Positions 27,158 through 38,694 are shown, counted from the first letter of the stretch. The stretch is DNA of 64,000 bases from Rosenbergiella australiborealis (GCF_018494035.1 NZ_JABBFO010000002.1:62001-126000); one strand, 5' to 3'. Translations and numbers: made by a program. Notes: generated by a model from the sequence alone, not told the origin.

Positions 27158-27209
27158 CAGTGACATACGGATTAACAGTCCGCCGTTCTACCGACTGAAC
27201 TACAGAGGA
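27134..27209 (-). tRNA. tRNA-Asn (anticodon GTT)
   Basis: 76-nt cloverleaf with encoded CCA. Acceptor tcctctg pairs with cagagga, the anticodon loop is ctGTTaa, and the T arm is ctggttcgagtccag. It appears identical to the E. coli tRNA-Asn. Its 3' end is the target of the adjacent direct repeat. Confidence 0.98.
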
Positions 27210-27315
27210 ATTGTGTTAACGCGGCGAATAATATCCACTGCTCACCTTCATGTCAAAACCAAATTCACAAATAAAGATTGATTGACTAAGAAAGCAGCGA
27301 TTAGCGAATGGCCGT

Positions 27316-27897
27316 CTATTTATTAGACGGATTATCGAGCCCTAATTTCGACAGCCACTGTTCGATAGTATCTTGGCTACTCATTTCAGCCTGAATAAGG
27401 CCGTTGATCATAAATGTTGGCGAAACATGGATGCCATTTTGACGTGCATATTTTGCTTGCCATTTAATCAAGTTTTGTAACGCTGCCTGATTAAAAATTT
27501 CACGGACATCGATTTTACTGTAATTCACTAAGCGCTCGAGCAGTTGTTCTGGCGTAGTCTGCATATTTGGGCCGCGACAATGATCGATAAACTCAAACTC
27601 TTCACGGTGATCTGCCACACTTTGCATCACTTTTTTTACGGCTTGTTGTCCGTCAGGCAGTGTTGAGGCTGCTAGGATATATCGAACAATAATTCCCGAG
27701 AAAAGATGCCAGGGCTGTGATTGCAAACGAATCTTGATTTGCAATCGATCTTCACCCGCTTGGTTGAGTAAAGCCGGAAGTTTATTAAACGTTAATACTG
27801 AGAAAGGGCAGGTAGGTTCTAAAAAAACGTCCAAAATCGTTTCACCTTGGCCCCAAGTAAAACTCTGTTCGCAGTGGCGCAGTGTACTAATCGTCAT
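27316..27897 (-). CDS. DsbA-like thioredoxin-fold protein with a CPFS active site
   Basis: 193 residues, no signal peptide, so cytoplasmic. Thioredoxin/DsbA-type layout: the active-site segment is EPTCPFSVLTF, where the second Cys of CxxC is Ser, and a cis-Pro loop HVSPTFMING is present. A single-cysteine site suggests isomerase/glutathione-dependent or chaperone-like activity rather than dithiol oxidation; substrate unknown. ATG at 27897 is preferred over the upstream GTG, because aaagg lies 8 nt before it. No counterpart between rluB and yciK in E. coli. Confidence 0.8.
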   Translation of the reverse strand: MTISTLRHCEQSFTWGQGETILDVFLEPTCPFSVLTFNKLPALLNQAGEDRLQIKIRLQSQPWHLFSGIIVRYILAASTLPDGQQAVKKVMQSVADHREEFEFIDHCRGPNMQTTPEQLLERLVNYSKIDVREIFNQAALQNLIKWQAKYARQNGIHVSPTFMINGLIQAEMSSQDTIEQWLSKLGLDNPSNK

Positions 27898-27989
27898 GGT
27901 ACTCACCTTTGTCGGCCTTTATATGAGATAGTTAAGCATGGCAAAGATGAGTATAATTTTCCAGTCAGTCTCTTTGAAATCGTGGGTGA

Positions 27990-28751
27990 TCAAGCCGCTG
28001 GGCCTGGTTTGCGTCCAGGTTGCGCGTCAAAACTTTCACCTTGTGCGTTGATGCTATCGTCACCCATTAACCAGAGGTAGAGCGGCATGATTTCGCCAGG
28101 GGTTTTAAGTTTCAGGCTGTCCTCATTCGGATAAGCATTAGCACGCATTTGTGTGCGAGTGCCGCCAGGATTAATACAGTTAACACGTACCGTCGTGTCT
28201 GTTAACTCTTCAGCTAACACTTGTACCATACCTTCCGTTGCAAATTTTGACATCGCGTACGCGCCCCATCCTTCTCGGCCTTGGCGTCCAACACTCGAAG
28301 TAGTGAAAATCAACGAGGCTTTTTCAGCACGCAATAATATCGGCATAATGGCTTGCGTGAGTAAAAAGGGGGCCTCAAGATTCACCTTCATGACTTGTTG
28401 CCATAGCGTTGGGGGAGTCTCCATCAAGGGTAAAATTTTACCAAGCATCCCAGCATTGTGGAGAACACCATCAATGGCCGGGGCAACCAACGCGATATGT
28501 TTGGCTAGTTCTTGATAATCATCGGCATTTGCGAGAGCGAAATCGATTTTAAAAATAGATGGAAATTGGCCAAATTTATGGTGGATCTCAGCGCTCAAAT
28601 GGTCGAGTTTTTGTTGATTTCGGCCAAGGAGAATAAGGCGAGCACCGTGACGTGCGTAAGTAAATGCCGCCTCACGACCAATTCCATCTGTTGCACCGGT
28701 AACAAGAATTGTACGGTTTTTTAATAAATCAATGGGTGCTTGATATTGCAT
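27990..28751 (-). CDS. yciK: YciK, short-chain dehydrogenase/reductase
   Basis: 253 residues. Classical SDR: TGATDGIGREAA dinucleotide-binding loop, HNAG, Ser...Tyr-x3-Lys (SSVGRQGREGWGAYAMSKFA), INPGGTRT. Substrate unknown. Good ribosome site (aaggaa). Divergent from sohB, as in E. coli. Confidence 0.96.
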   Translation of the reverse strand: MQYQAPIDLLKNRTILVTGATDGIGREAAFTYARHGARLILLGRNQQKLDHLSAEIHHKFGQFPSIFKIDFALANADDYQELAKHIALVAPAIDGVLHNAGMLGKILPLMETPPTLWQQVMKVNLEAPFLLTQAIMPILLRAEKASLIFTTSSVGRQGREGWGAYAMSKFATEGMVQVLAEELTDTTVRVNCINPGGTRTQMRANAYPNEDSLKLKTPGEIMPLYLWLMGDDSINAQGESFDAQPGRKPGPAA

Positions 28752-28888
28752 AGCGTTTCCTTAAACCAAAAGTGATGAGCAGTTATGCCGTTACGGCGGC
28801 TATGTTACAATCATAGGCGATGACTCGATGAGAAAGATTATTTCAAACAATTAAATATTAACGTCATTTACCCCGAGAGGAGAACAGC

Positions 28889-29932
28889 GTGGGTTTTACA
28901 GCAGAGTATGGTTTATTTTTGGCTAAGAGTGTGACCCTTGTCGTTGCTATTTTAGCTGTAATTATTTTTATCGTGATGCAACGCAGTAAAGCCAAACAAT
29001 CACCTGGCGAGTTGATGATCCGGGAACCAGGTCAAGAGTATGAACAACTGCAACAGCGCCTGCAAGAAGCCTTAGTGTTACCCGCTGAACAAAAGCAATG
29101 GCGTAAAGCGCAAAAGCAAATTGAAAAAGCACGTATAAAGGAAGAAAAAGAAAAAGCAAAATCTGGTCAGACTATAACTAAACCCGTACTTTTTTTACTG
29201 AGCTTTAAAGGCAGTATGGATGCCCATGAAGTTGAAACACTCCGTAAAGAGGTGTCAGCTATTCTGTCAGTCGCCAAAACGGGTGATGAAGTATTATTAA
29301 AATTAGAAAGCCCCGGCGGGGTCGTGCACGGCTATGGTCTTGCAGCATCGCAACTCCAACGCATCCGTGACCAAGGGTTACGATTGACCGCAGTGATAGA
29401 TAAAGTGGCTGCCAGTGGTGGATATATGATGGCATGTGTGGCAAATCATATTGTCGCTGCGCCTTTCTCTATAATAGGGTCGATTGGGGTTGTCGCTCAA
29501 ATTCCTAATATTCATCGCTTGCTTAAGAAAAATGATATCGACGTTGAGCTGCATACCGCTGGCCAGTATAAGCGGACACTGACGCTGTTAGGTGAAAACA
29601 GTGAAGAAGGTCGTGAAAAATTCCGCCAAGATCTTGATGAGACTCACCAACTGTTCAAGTCATTCGTTGCTGAAATGCGTCCGAGTCTAGACATCGAAAG
29701 TGTTGCAACGGGTGAACATTGGTACGGCAAACAGGCCCTAGAGAAGGGATTGATCGATGAGATTGCAACCAGTGACGCATTTATTATCGAAAAAATGCCA
29801 CAGTTTCGCCTACTGAGTATTAGCTATACTCGTCGTAAAACAGTGGTGGAGCGTTTTACACAAAGTGGCGCCAGCGCGGTGGAAAGCGCGATGACTCGGT
29901 TATGGCAACGGGGGCAAAAACCGTTACTTTAA
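28889..29932 (+). CDS. sohB: SohB, inner-membrane S49 peptidase
   Basis: 347 residues, starting at GTG with gagaggag upstream. One N-terminal membrane anchor (about 8-28) and a charged coiled segment (40-95) precede the SppA-type protease domain. The Ser-Lys dyad is S176 in AASGGYMM and K228 in GQYKRTLTLLG. Probable periplasmic protease that in E. coli suppresses degP defects at high dosage. The E. coli neighbour yciN is not present downstream. Confidence 0.96.
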   Translation: MGFTAEYGLFLAKSVTLVVAILAVIIFIVMQRSKAKQSPGELMIREPGQEYEQLQQRLQEALVLPAEQKQWRKAQKQIEKARIKEEKEKAKSGQTITKPVLFLLSFKGSMDAHEVETLRKEVSAILSVAKTGDEVLLKLESPGGVVHGYGLAASQLQRIRDQGLRLTAVIDKVAASGGYMMACVANHIVAAPFSIIGSIGVVAQIPNIHRLLKKNDIDVELHTAGQYKRTLTLLGENSEEGREKFRQDLDETHQLFKSFVAEMRPSLDIESVATGEHWYGKQALEKGLIDEIATSDAFIIEKMPQFRLLSISYTRRKTVVERFTQSGASAVESAMTRLWQRGQKPLL

Positions 29933-29951
29933 TAGTAACGGTACGGTTTAT

Positions 29952-29978
29952 AAGCTCCTTTTAGAAGGGGCTTTTTTT
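29952..29978 (+). terminator. sohB terminator
   Basis: aagctcctt / aaggggctt stem with one T-G pair, loop ttag, ending in seven T residues. The following 29979-30276 is the topA upstream region: AT-rich, gene-free, probably holding the topA promoters, none assigned with confidence. Confidence 0.85.
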
Positions 29979-30276
29979 ATGCTGTCGGGAAATTCTGGTA
30001 CAGGGTTTTATTCTCTAATTATCCCGCAAGTCGCTAGAATTAAAGTTGCGAAACTGATTTTATCAGGTAGAGTGTGGCGATTTAGTGATGCAGTTTATGG
30101 GGCACAGCGTCATTATGACGGTTGCAATTAAATTATTTTAATCAGTTGGTTATTTCCCATTAGGCTGCCAGAATTAAGCTATACCATATATTCTGTAACA
30201 GAATTTAGCGGGATAATGAATATTATCCATCAAGTTTTTTCACGTTCGTGGAACGTTTTTATTAGGTAGATTATTT

Positions 30277-32874
30277 ATGGGTAAAGCACTCGTTATAGTG
30301 GAGTCACCTGCAAAGGCCAAAACGATTAATAAATATCTGGGCAGTGGCTATGTTGTCAAATCCAGTGTCGGCCACATTCGTGACTTGCCCACCAGCGGTT
30401 CGGCAACAAAAAAGAGTGGGACTACCAGCAAAGAAAAGGGAGCCAAAGCGGTTAAAAAAGACGCGACACAAGCGTTAGTCAACCGTATGGGCGTGGATCC
30501 TTGGCATGGTTGGAAAGCAAATTATCAAATCCTCCCGGGCAAAGAAAAAGTCGTTGCTGAATTACAAGCCTTGGCGAAAGACGCTGATCATATTTATCTT
30601 GCGACGGACTTGGATCGCGAAGGGGAAGCTATTGCGTGGCACCTGCGCGAAATTATTGGTGGCGACGACCAGCGTTTTAGCCGTGTTGTGTTCAATGAAA
30701 TCACAAAAAATGCAATCCAGCAGGCCTTTGATAAGCCGGGACAGCTTAATATTGATCGCGTGAATGCCCAGCAAGCGCGCCGTTTTATGGATCGCGTCGT
30801 TGGATATATGGTTTCTCCTTTACTTTGGAAGAAAATCGCACGAGGGCTTTCTGCAGGCCGTGTTCAGTCTGTTGCGGTACGTTTGGTGGTGGAACGTGAA
30901 CGCGAAATCAAAGCCTTTGTCCCGCAAGAATATTGGGAAGTGGATACTACCCTAAATACCCCGAAAGGGGATGAGTTGTCGATGCGTGTCACGCACAAAA
31001 ATGACAGTGCATTTCGACCCACTCATAAAGAAGAGACTGACGCTGCGGTTAAGCGCCTTGAGCATGCGCGTTTTGACGTTCTTGATCGTGAGGATAGACC
31101 GACAAGTAGTAAAGCGAGCGCACCGTTTATCACGTCAACCTTGCAGCAAGCAGCAAGTACCCGCCTGGGCTATGGGGTGAAAAAAACGATGATGCTAGCA
31201 CAGCGCCTCTATGAAGGGGGGCACATCACCTATATGCGTACCGACTCTACCAATTTGAGTCAAGACGCTTTAACGATGGCACGTGACTATATCCTGTCAG
31301 AGTTTGGTGAGCGTTATCTCCCTGAGTCGGCGACGCTTTATTCAAATAAAGAAAACTCTCAAGAAGCTCACGAAGCCATTCGTCCTTCCGATGTATCCGT
31401 CGACGCTGAACAGCTCAAAGATATGGAAGCGGATGCACGTAAACTGTACCAACTTATTTGGCGTCAATTTGTTGCCTGTCAGATGACCGCAGCACGCTAT
31501 GACTCAACGACCTTAACAGTGAAAGCTGATGAGTATGTGCTTAAAGCGAAAGGCCGGACATTACGTTTTGATGGTTGGACTAAAGTGATGCCTGCCTTAC
31601 GTAAGAATGATGAAGACATGACGCTACCGATGGTTAACGTCGGTGAATCACTTAGCCTGACTGAAATTCTTCCGCGTCAACTTTTTACAAAGCCCCCGGC
31701 ACGTTTTAGTGAGGCTTCGCTAGTTCGTGAGCTTGAAAAGCGCGGTATCGGTCGTCCTTCTACCTATGCTTCTATTATTTCTACCATCCAAGATCGCGGT
31801 TATGTACAGGTTGAAAACCGTCGTTTCTATGCAGAAAAAATGGGAGAGATTGTTACTGACCGACTGGAAGAGAATTTTCAAGAGCTGATGAATTACGACT
31901 TCACCGCTCGTATGGAAGATAACCTAGACCAAGTTGCGAATAATCAAGCTGAATGGAAGGGTGTACTCGATAACTTTTTCGGTGATTTCACCGAGCAGCT
32001 GGCACAAGCTGAAAAAGATCCCGCCGAAGGGGGAATGCAACCGAATCCTATGGTGATCACATCCATTCATTGTCCGACGTGTGATCGTGAAATGGGAATT
32101 CGTACCGCAACAACAGGTGTTTTCTTAGGGTGCTCAGGTTACGCTCTGCCACCGAAAGAGCGCTGTAAACAAACTATCAACCTGATCCCTGAAAGTGAAG
32201 TATTGAATATCCTAGAAGGGGATGATGCAGAAACGAATGCCCTTCGTGCCCGTCGACGTTGTACCCAATGTGGAACGGCAATGGATAGCTACTTGATTGA
32301 TGAAAAACGTAAACTTCATGTTTGCGGGAATAATCCTTCTTGTGATGGCTATGAAGTGGAAGAGGGTGAGTTTCGCATTAAGGGTTATGATGGCCCTATT
32401 GTTGAGTGCGACAAGTGCGGCAGTGAGATGCATTTAAAGCTAGGTCGATTTGGCAAGTATATGGCTTGTACCAATGAGGAATGTAAAAACACCCGCAAAA
32501 TTTTGCGTAATGGCGAAGTTGCACCACCGAAGGAAGATCCAGTTCCGTTACCGGAACTAGCATGTGAGAAGTCAGAGGCCTATTTTGTCTTGCGTGATGG
32601 CGCATCGGGTATTTTTCTCGCTGCCAACACCTTTCCAAAGTCGCGTGAAACACGAGCGCCGCTCGTTGAGGAACTTCAACGCTTCAAAGAACGTCTGCCG
32701 GAAAAATTTATCTATCTGACAGAGGCTCCTGCTGCGGATCCGCAAGGGAATAAGACCTTGGTCAGATTCAGTCGTAAAACAAAGCAGCAATATATTTCCT
32801 CTGAAAAAGAAGGAAAGGCGACTAACTGGACGTTATTTTATATTGATGGACAGTGGCAAGAAGCTAAAAAATAA
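30277..32874 (+). CDS. topA: DNA topoisomerase I
   Basis: Relaxes negative supercoils. 865 residues, the E. coli length. TOPRIM domain at the N-terminus ([11 protein letters not shown]...[11 protein letters not shown]), active-site Tyr319 in TYMRTDSTN, and [10 protein letters not shown]. Three C-terminal tetracysteine zinc ribbons are present (CPTC..., CTQC..., CDKC...) plus the terminal ribbon-like domains. It precedes cysB as in E. coli. Confidence 0.99.
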   Translation: MGKALVIVESPAKAKTINKYLGSGYVVKSSVGHIRDLPTSGSATKKSGTTSKEKGAKAVKKDATQALVNRMGVDPWHGWKANYQILPGKEKVVAELQALAKDADHIYLATDLDREGEAIAWHLREIIGGDDQRFSRVVFNEITKNAIQQAFDKPGQLNIDRVNAQQARRFMDRVVGYMVSPLLWKKIARGLSAGRVQSVAVRLVVEREREIKAFVPQEYWEVDTTLNTPKGDELSMRVTHKNDSAFRPTHKEETDAAVKRLEHARFDVLDREDRPTSSKASAPFITSTLQQAASTRLGYGVKKTMMLAQRLYEGGHITYMRTDSTNLSQDALTMARDYILSEFGERYLPESATLYSNKENSQEAHEAIRPSDVSVDAEQLKDMEADARKLYQLIWRQFVACQMTAARYDSTTLTVKADEYVLKAKGRTLRFDGWTKVMPALRKNDEDMTLPMVNVGESLSLTEILPRQLFTKPPARFSEASLVRELEKRGIGRPSTYASIISTIQDRGYVQVENRRFYAEKMGEIVTDRLEENFQELMNYDFTARMEDNLDQVANNQAEWKGVLDNFFGDFTEQLAQAEKDPAEGGMQPNPMVITSIHCPTCDREMGIRTATTGVFLGCSGYALPPKERCKQTINLIPESEVLNILEGDDAETNALRARRRCTQCGTAMDSYLIDEKRKLHVCGNNPSCDGYEVEEGEFRIKGYDGPIVECDKCGSEMHLKLGRFGKYMACTNEECKNTRKILRNGEVAPPKEDPVPLPELACEKSEAYFVLRDGASGIFLAANTFPKSRETRAPLVEELQRFKERLPEKFIYLTEAPAADPQGNKTLVRFSRKTKQQYISSEKEGKATNWTLFYIDGQWQEAKK

Positions 32875-32883
32875 TCACTCATT

Positions 32884-32910
32884 ACGTGTACCCGCAAAGG
32901 GTGCACGTAT
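32884..32910 (+). terminator. Hairpin after topA
   Basis: acgtgtaccc / gggtgcacgt 10-bp stem (one T-G pair) with gcaaa loop, 10 nt past the stop, followed by a pyrimidine-rich tail. Confidence 0.6.
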
Positions 32911-33051
32911 TTCCTTTCTACTAGCTCTTCTCAAAAGGGTCATAACCCATTATTCTTTCTGATTTAAGATAATGTTATGATGGCTATAGCAAACTTACTA
33001 TTCTCCGACTTACCCTCTGGTCAGCCTAGCCTTTATGTTGTAGCGTGTTAA

Positions 33052-34035
<984 letters not shown>

Positions 34036-34177
34036 ATTCTTCCCTGTTTTATGATTTCTTTCGTAGGTAGTCAAAGCGATTTTGATCGTGATCAGAAGCA
34101 TGTCTTTAATTTCCGTCATACTCTGCGCTTTATTAGGGGATTGAATATGTTGGGAAAAATGTTATGGAACAACGGCA

Positions 34178-34294
34178 ATGAATCGGTGTGATCATGTTCC
34201 CGTAAAGATAATTTGGCTATGCTGTCTAGGCTTCTGTGTCAGTTTCTGGGGAATAGTCGGCTATCTGTGTTGGACTCTGATAGGCGTTTACTAA
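34178..34294 (+). CDS. ymiA: Small membrane protein, YmiA-like candidate
   Basis: 38-residue frame starting MNRCDHVPVKIIWLCC and dominated by one Trp/Phe-rich hydrophobic segment (about 11-35). In E. coli the tiny membrane protein YmiA lies in this same cysB-ribA interval and has a similar layout, with a short charged N-terminus before one membrane span. The ribosome site is weak. A preceding 46-codon frame (34051-34191) overlaps it. Assigned by position and shape, so moderate confidence. Confidence 0.45.
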   Translation: MNRCDHVPVKIIWLCCLGFCVSFWGIVGYLCWTLIGVY

Positions 34295-34320
34295 TCTCTA
34301 AGACGGTCTCAGTTAAAGGG

Positions 34321-34357
34321 ACTGATCGAAAAGTAGGGACGTAATTTTTCGATCAGT
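34321..34357 (-). terminator. Hairpin downstream of ribA
   Basis: A 12-bp perfect stem (34321-34332 with 34346-34357) and 13-nt loop, 20 bp beyond the ribA stop. No long T tract. Confidence 0.55.
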
Positions 34358-34376
34358 GTTATGAGAGGCTTATGTG

Positions 34377-34970
34377 TTAAGAACGATTGAGTAGATGCCC
34401 TAATTTTGCCGCTTTTGTGTCTAAGTAGTGGCTATTCTTAGGGTTACGTCCTACCTGCAGGGGAACTCGTTCTGTTATTTTAATTCCCGCTTCACTTAAC
34501 ACACTGACTTTTTTCGGATTATTGGTCAGCAAACGGATCTTATCGACCCCGAGCAATGTCAGCATATCCGCGCAAAAAGTGAAATTACGCTGATCTGGGG
34601 CAAAGCCTAAGGCTTCATTGGCTTCAACGGTATCATAACCTTTGTCTTGTAAGGCATAAGCCTTAATTTTATTGATTAAGCCAATACCTCGTCCCTCTTG
34701 ACGATGATACAGCAGTATTCCCCGTCCTTCTTTCGCAATCGCATCAAGTGCTGACTCTAATTGGAAGCCACAGTCGCAGCGTAAACTGAAAAGTGCGTCT
34801 CCTGTTAGGCACTCTGAATGGACGCGGGTAAGTACGGGCATATCGCCACTGATGTCCCCAAAAACGAGCGCAACATGATCTTTCTTCGTTGAGATTTCTT
34901 CAAAGCCTACCATTAAGAATTCCCCCCACTGAGTCGGGAGTTTGGCTTCTGCTACACGTGTTAACTGCAT
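34377..34970 (-). CDS. ribA: GTP cyclohydrolase II
   Basis: First committed step of riboflavin synthesis: GTP to 2,5-diamino-6-ribosylamino-pyrimidinone 5'-phosphate. 197 residues. Zinc ligands C54, C65, C67 ([16 protein letters not shown]); active-site [11 protein letters not shown] and RLLTNNPKK are intact. Monocistronic and divergent from pgpB. No FMN riboswitch-like leader is seen. Confidence 0.98.
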   Translation of the reverse strand: MQLTRVAEAKLPTQWGEFLMVGFEEISTKKDHVALVFGDISGDMPVLTRVHSECLTGDALFSLRCDCGFQLESALDAIAKEGRGILLYHRQEGRGIGLINKIKAYALQDKGYDTVEANEALGFAPDQRNFTFCADMLTLLGVDKIRLLTNNPKKVSVLSEAGIKITERVPLQVGRNPKNSHYLDTKAAKLGHLLNRS

Positions 34971-35099
34971 TACTTACCCCAGTTTTTAATTTATACTCGT
35001 TATGCTTGATGCGTGGAGACATTCTGCCATAGTCGCAGCAGAAGTACGTAGGTTGTTCGAGAAAAAAAGCACGTCAAGATACTATTTGAATGAGGGACT

Positions 35100-35816
35100 A
35101 TGAGGCAGCAGTTCACAAAATTAACGTTAGGTGCGATGGGGTTATTAGTCCCGGTATTGGTCGTCGTTTTCTTAGGCTGGCACTGGTCAGCATACCAAGT
35201 CGACAGTTCAGCATATGTTTTTTATTGTATTACCCAGACGGTTAGCCGGCCTTGGGGGATATTAACATCTGTTATTCTCGGCATTGTGCTTTATTACTGT
35301 AGGGGGAGTTTCCCACAACATTTACCCTCATTCATCATACTTGTTTTGATTATTGTTGGTGGAGGGCAGGGGATTAAAACCCTATTAAAACCCTTTTTTG
35401 CAGAACCGAGGCCCTATGTTGTGGCATTGATGAACGAAATGCACGCCGCCCCCAGTAACTTCTATCAACATACAGGCTATGAACGTCGACAACTCGTCAG
35501 TCACTCTAGTCGCTATTGGCCGTCAATTCCCCAGTGGCAACGAAATCATTGGCAGCACGAAACAGGCTTTTCATTTCCTTCTGGACACAGCTTTTTCGTT
35601 GCAAGTTGGCTATTGCTCTTTTACAGCTTAGTGGCGGTGAAACGGTATTGGCCGATATTAATTGTTGTCACCCTGTGGGCATGGGCGGTGATGTGGAGTA
35701 GAATGTTACTCGGTATGCACTGGCCGAGAGATATAATTGCTTCTATTCTTATTGCGTGGATATTCTCTGTATTGGTACTGTGCGTTTATTCACTTTTTTC
35801 TCGTCATCGAACATAA
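35100..35816 (+). CDS. pgpB: Phosphatidylglycerophosphatase B / undecaprenyl-PP phosphatase
   Basis: PAP2-type membrane phosphatase. 238 residues with about six membrane segments. The three catalytic motifs are KPFFAEPRP, PSGHSFF and SRMLLGMHWPRD, containing the acid-base His and nucleophile His. Slightly shorter at the C-terminus than E. coli (254). Recycles undecaprenyl pyrophosphate and makes phosphatidylglycerol in the family. Confidence 0.95.
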   Translation: MRQQFTKLTLGAMGLLVPVLVVVFLGWHWSAYQVDSSAYVFYCITQTVSRPWGILTSVILGIVLYYCRGSFPQHLPSFIILVLIIVGGGQGIKTLLKPFFAEPRPYVVALMNEMHAAPSNFYQHTGYERRQLVSHSSRYWPSIPQWQRNHWQHETGFSFPSGHSFFVASWLLLFYSLVAVKRYWPILIVVTLWAWAVMWSRMLLGMHWPRDIIASILIAWIFSVLVLCVYSLFSRHRT

Positions 35817-35950
35817 AGACGTTTTTTTTATCATGCTGATTGTAAAAAAAGGAATGATCCCCATACTATAAGCAGTAATTGATAAATTTTTTTTAATATT
35901 TTTTGATTAAATAGTTGGTCAACTGTGCCAACGGTTTGAAAGGATTTCTA

Positions 35951-36220
35951 GTGAAATTTAAATATTTACTGATATTTATCGTTGTTTTGTTTATTTTCAT
36001 TGTCTCCTTTACGCTTGGAGCCAAAAATGAACAGCTCGTCACATTTAATTTTTTGATTGCCCAAGGAACCTTCAGACTCTCTACTCTGATGGCGTCGTTG
36101 TTTGGGATTGGATTTTTATTGGGGTGGGCAATTTGTGGTCTATTTTGGTTACGCGCCCGTATTGCATTGGCTCATGCAAAAAATAAAGTGATTAAACTTG
36201 AACAACAGCTCAGTAAGTAA
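35951..36220 (+). CDS. lapA: LapA, LPS assembly protein A
   Basis: 89 residues: two membrane segments (about 3-22 and 44-66) and a short coiled tail (ARIALAHAKNKVIKLEQQL). The start is GTG at 35951 with aaagga 6 nt before; this gives VKFKYLLIF, aligning with E. coli MKYLLIF. Partner of LapB; both limit LpxC and thus LPS synthesis. Confidence 0.93.
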   Translation: MKFKYLLIFIVVLFIFIVSFTLGAKNEQLVTFNFLIAQGTFRLSTLMASLFGIGFLLGWAICGLFWLRARIALAHAKNKVIKLEQQLSK

Positions 36221-36264
36221 TGCTTGAGGTGCGCCCGTTGTGTCAAACCGTTTAGGATCGCATC

Positions 36265-37431
36265 ATGCTTGAATTGTTGTTTCTATTGTTGCCCATTGCT
36301 GCGGCCTATGGTTGGTACATGGGGCGAAGGAGTGCGCAACAAGGTAAGCAGCAAGAGGCTAACCGTTTATCCCGCGAATATGTTACGGGTGTAAATTTTT
36401 TACTCTCCAATCAACAAGATAAAGCCGTCGATCTCTTTCTTGATATGCTGAAAGAAGATTCCACTGATATTGAGGCTCATCTTACCCTCGGTAATTTATT
36501 TCGTTCCCGCGGTGAAGTGGACAGGGCTATTCGTATTCACCAGTCATTGATGGAGAGTACCTCGCTGGACTACGATCAGCGTTTACTCGCTATTCAACAA
36601 TTAGGTCGAGACTATATGGCGGCCGGTCTTTACGATCGTGCAGAGTCTATGTTCAAACAGCTTGTTGATGAAAATGATTTTAAAGCAACTTCCCTTAAAC
36701 AGTTGCTTTCTATTTATCAACTCACCAGCGATTGGCAGCAGTCAATTGATACAGCTGAGAAATTAGCCCGTGTTGATAAGTCGGCCCAAGGTACCAATAT
36801 CGCGCATTTCTATTGTGAATTAGCCCTACAAGCCATGGCTAGCGATGATCTTGATAAAGCCTTAATGCTATTACGTAAAGCGGAAACCGCAGATAAAAAC
36901 TGTGCCCGTGTCTCGATTATGTTTGGGCGAGTGTGGACAGCTAAAGCTGAGCCACAAAAAGCAATCCATGCTTTACAAAAAGTCCCTGAACAAGATCCTG
37001 AAATGATCAGTGAAGTCTTACCCTTAATCGAAGATGCTTATCAGCGATTAGCCGATAACGCTCAGTGGCAGCAGTTTTTAACGGATTGCGTCGCTAAGCA
37101 TCAGGGAAGCATGGCTGAGCTTTATTTAGCCGAGCAAATTGAAGCGCAACAAGGTCTCGTTCCTGCACAGCATTTTCTTGAAGCCCAGTTACATTCAGCG
37201 CCAACACTTAAGGGTTTTTATCGATTGGTCGATTACTATCTTCAAGGAACAGAAGATGGACGAGCGAAAGAGAGTCTCGCAGTGTTACGTGATATGGTGG
37301 GTGAGCAATTACGACTCAAACCCCGTTATCGTTGCCAAAAGTGTGGATTCACCGCACATGCTATTTACTGGCATTGCCCGTCCTGCAAGAGCTGGTCAAC
37401 CGTTAAGCCTATGCGTGGAATAGACTCATAA
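36265..37431 (+). CDS. lapB: LapB (YciM), LPS regulator/adaptor for LpxC degradation
   Basis: 388 residues (E. coli 389). An N-terminal membrane anchor (1-about 18) precedes about nine TPR repeats and a C-terminal rubredoxin-like zinc site (CQKCGFTAHAIYWHCPSC). Presents LpxC to FtsH and responds to YejM in E. coli. 44 bp after lapA, same operon. Confidence 0.98.
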   Translation: MLELLFLLLPIAAAYGWYMGRRSAQQGKQQEANRLSREYVTGVNFLLSNQQDKAVDLFLDMLKEDSTDIEAHLTLGNLFRSRGEVDRAIRIHQSLMESTSLDYDQRLLAIQQLGRDYMAAGLYDRAESMFKQLVDENDFKATSLKQLLSIYQLTSDWQQSIDTAEKLARVDKSAQGTNIAHFYCELALQAMASDDLDKALMLLRKAETADKNCARVSIMFGRVWTAKAEPQKAIHALQKVPEQDPEMISEVLPLIEDAYQRLADNAQWQQFLTDCVAKHQGSMAELYLAEQIEAQQGLVPAQHFLEAQLHSAPTLKGFYRLVDYYLQGTEDGRAKESLAVLRDMVGEQLRLKPRYRCQKCGFTAHAIYWHCPSCKSWSTVKPMRGIDS

Positions 37432-37562
37432 TAAAAAAAGCATCACATTAGTTACAACATACTATTGGATGGTTCAATTGGACTCACTTAACCATTGTCA
37501 CCGTTTTGGTTGTACAGGTAGAATAGGTGACATAAGCTATTTCCCTATATGAAAGGATTATT

Positions 37563-38267
37563 ATGTCTGTATCTTCACCCGTGATAGTGGCCCTCGATTT
37601 CGACAATCTCAATTCGGCTTTGGCCCTAGCAGACCAAATTGATCCGCAAAGTTGTCGTTTAAAAATCGGTAAAGAGATGTTCACACGTTATGGGCCGGAG
37701 GTCATTCATGCGTTACATCGCCGTCATTTTGAACTTTTCCTAGATTTAAAATTCCATGATATTCCTAACACGGTTGCTAAAGCGGTATCAGCAGCGGCTG
37801 ATTTGGGTGTATGGATGGTGAATGTTCATGCAGGAGGGGGTGCCCGAATGATGGAAGCGGCTCAACAGGCACTGGATAAATTTGGTAGTGCTGCACCGCA
37901 TCTTATTGCTGTTACTGTCTTAACGAGCATGGATCAAGCCGATTTAACGGGACTCGGTATTACCGATACACCTTCAGAACACGCGACAAAACTTGCTCGT
38001 TTGGCTAAAAGCTGTGGCGTAGAAGGTGTCGTGTGTTCAGCGCATGAAGCTGTACAATTTAAACAGCACTTCGGTCAGGATTTCCTACTGGTGACACCGG
38101 GAATTCGTCCTGAGGGGAGTGATAAGGGCGATCAGCGCCGTATAATGACTCCAGCACAAGCGGTGAGCGCAGGTGTTGACTATATGGTAATTGGCCGTCC
38201 TATTACGCAATCGCCAGATCCTGAGGCATCCCTTAAAACTATTCTCGCTTCATTGGAGCAGGTATGA
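37563..38267 (+). CDS. pyrF: Orotidine 5'-phosphate decarboxylase
   Basis: Final step of UMP synthesis. 234 residues, about 10 shorter at the N-terminus than E. coli. Catalytic Lys/Asp pattern [11 protein letters not shown]; phosphate-binding TPGIRPEGS and YMVIGRPIT. aaagga precedes the ATG. Overlaps yciH by 4 bp. Confidence 0.98.
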   Translation: MSVSSPVIVALDFDNLNSALALADQIDPQSCRLKIGKEMFTRYGPEVIHALHRRHFELFLDLKFHDIPNTVAKAVSAAADLGVWMVNVHAGGGARMMEAAQQALDKFGSAAPHLIAVTVLTSMDQADLTGLGITDTPSEHATKLARLAKSCGVEGVVCSAHEAVQFKQHFGQDFLLVTPGIRPEGSDKGDQRRIMTPAQAVSAGVDYMVIGRPITQSPDPEASLKTILASLEQV

Positions 38268-38590
38268 CGAAGACTGGCAGTACACTGGTTTATTCAACTG
38301 ATGGTGGCAGAATTATCCCTGAAAAAGTCATACCAGTACGTGCAAAAGGCGATGGCATTGTTCGGATTCATCGTCAAACTAGTGGTCGTAAGGGGAAGGG
38401 CGTCTCATTGATCACTGGATTGGATTTGGATGATGAAGCATTAGCTAAACTTGCCGCTGAATTAAAAAAGAAATGTGGATGTGGTGGCACTGTTATTGAT
38501 GCCACTATTGAGATTCAAGGCGATAAGCGTGATTTTTTAAAAACGTATCTTGAAGGTAAAGGCTTTACCGTAAAATTAGCGGGTGGTTAA
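38264..38590 (+). CDS. yciH: YciH, SUI1/eIF1-like protein
   Basis: 108 residues with the SUI1 fold: [33 protein letters not shown] and [16 protein letters not shown]. In E. coli it can discriminate initiation complexes in vitro; its role in cells is unclear. Translationally coupled to pyrF (atga). Confidence 0.97.
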   Translation: MTKTGSTLVYSTDGGRIIPEKVIPVRAKGDGIVRIHRQTSGRKGKGVSLITGLDLDDEALAKLAAELKKKCGCGGTVIDATIEIQGDKRDFLKTYLEGKGFTVKLAGG

Positions 38591-38660
38591 TAGCTTAGGC
38601 CGCGAAATATAAAGAAGTCGATTTCGTTACCCAAAAAAATACAGTATATCGTTGTGGTAA

Positions 38661-38689
38661 AAAACCCCGTTATTATTAAACGGGGTTTT
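38661..38689. terminator. Bidirectional terminator between yciH and osmB
   Basis: aaaaccccgtt / aacggggtttt, an 11-bp stem with loop attatta. A/T runs flank both sides, 6 bp before the osmB stop. Confidence 0.85.
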
Positions 38690-38694
38690 AATCT

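Noticed and set aside
34051-34191. 46-codon frame starting 15 bp after cysB
   Set aside because: No ribosome-binding site and no family resemblance; kept only as context for the small membrane ORF that overlaps it.
34971-35099. Possible FMN riboswitch upstream of ribA
   Set aside because: The ribA leader is short, and none of the conserved FMN aptamer segments is visible.
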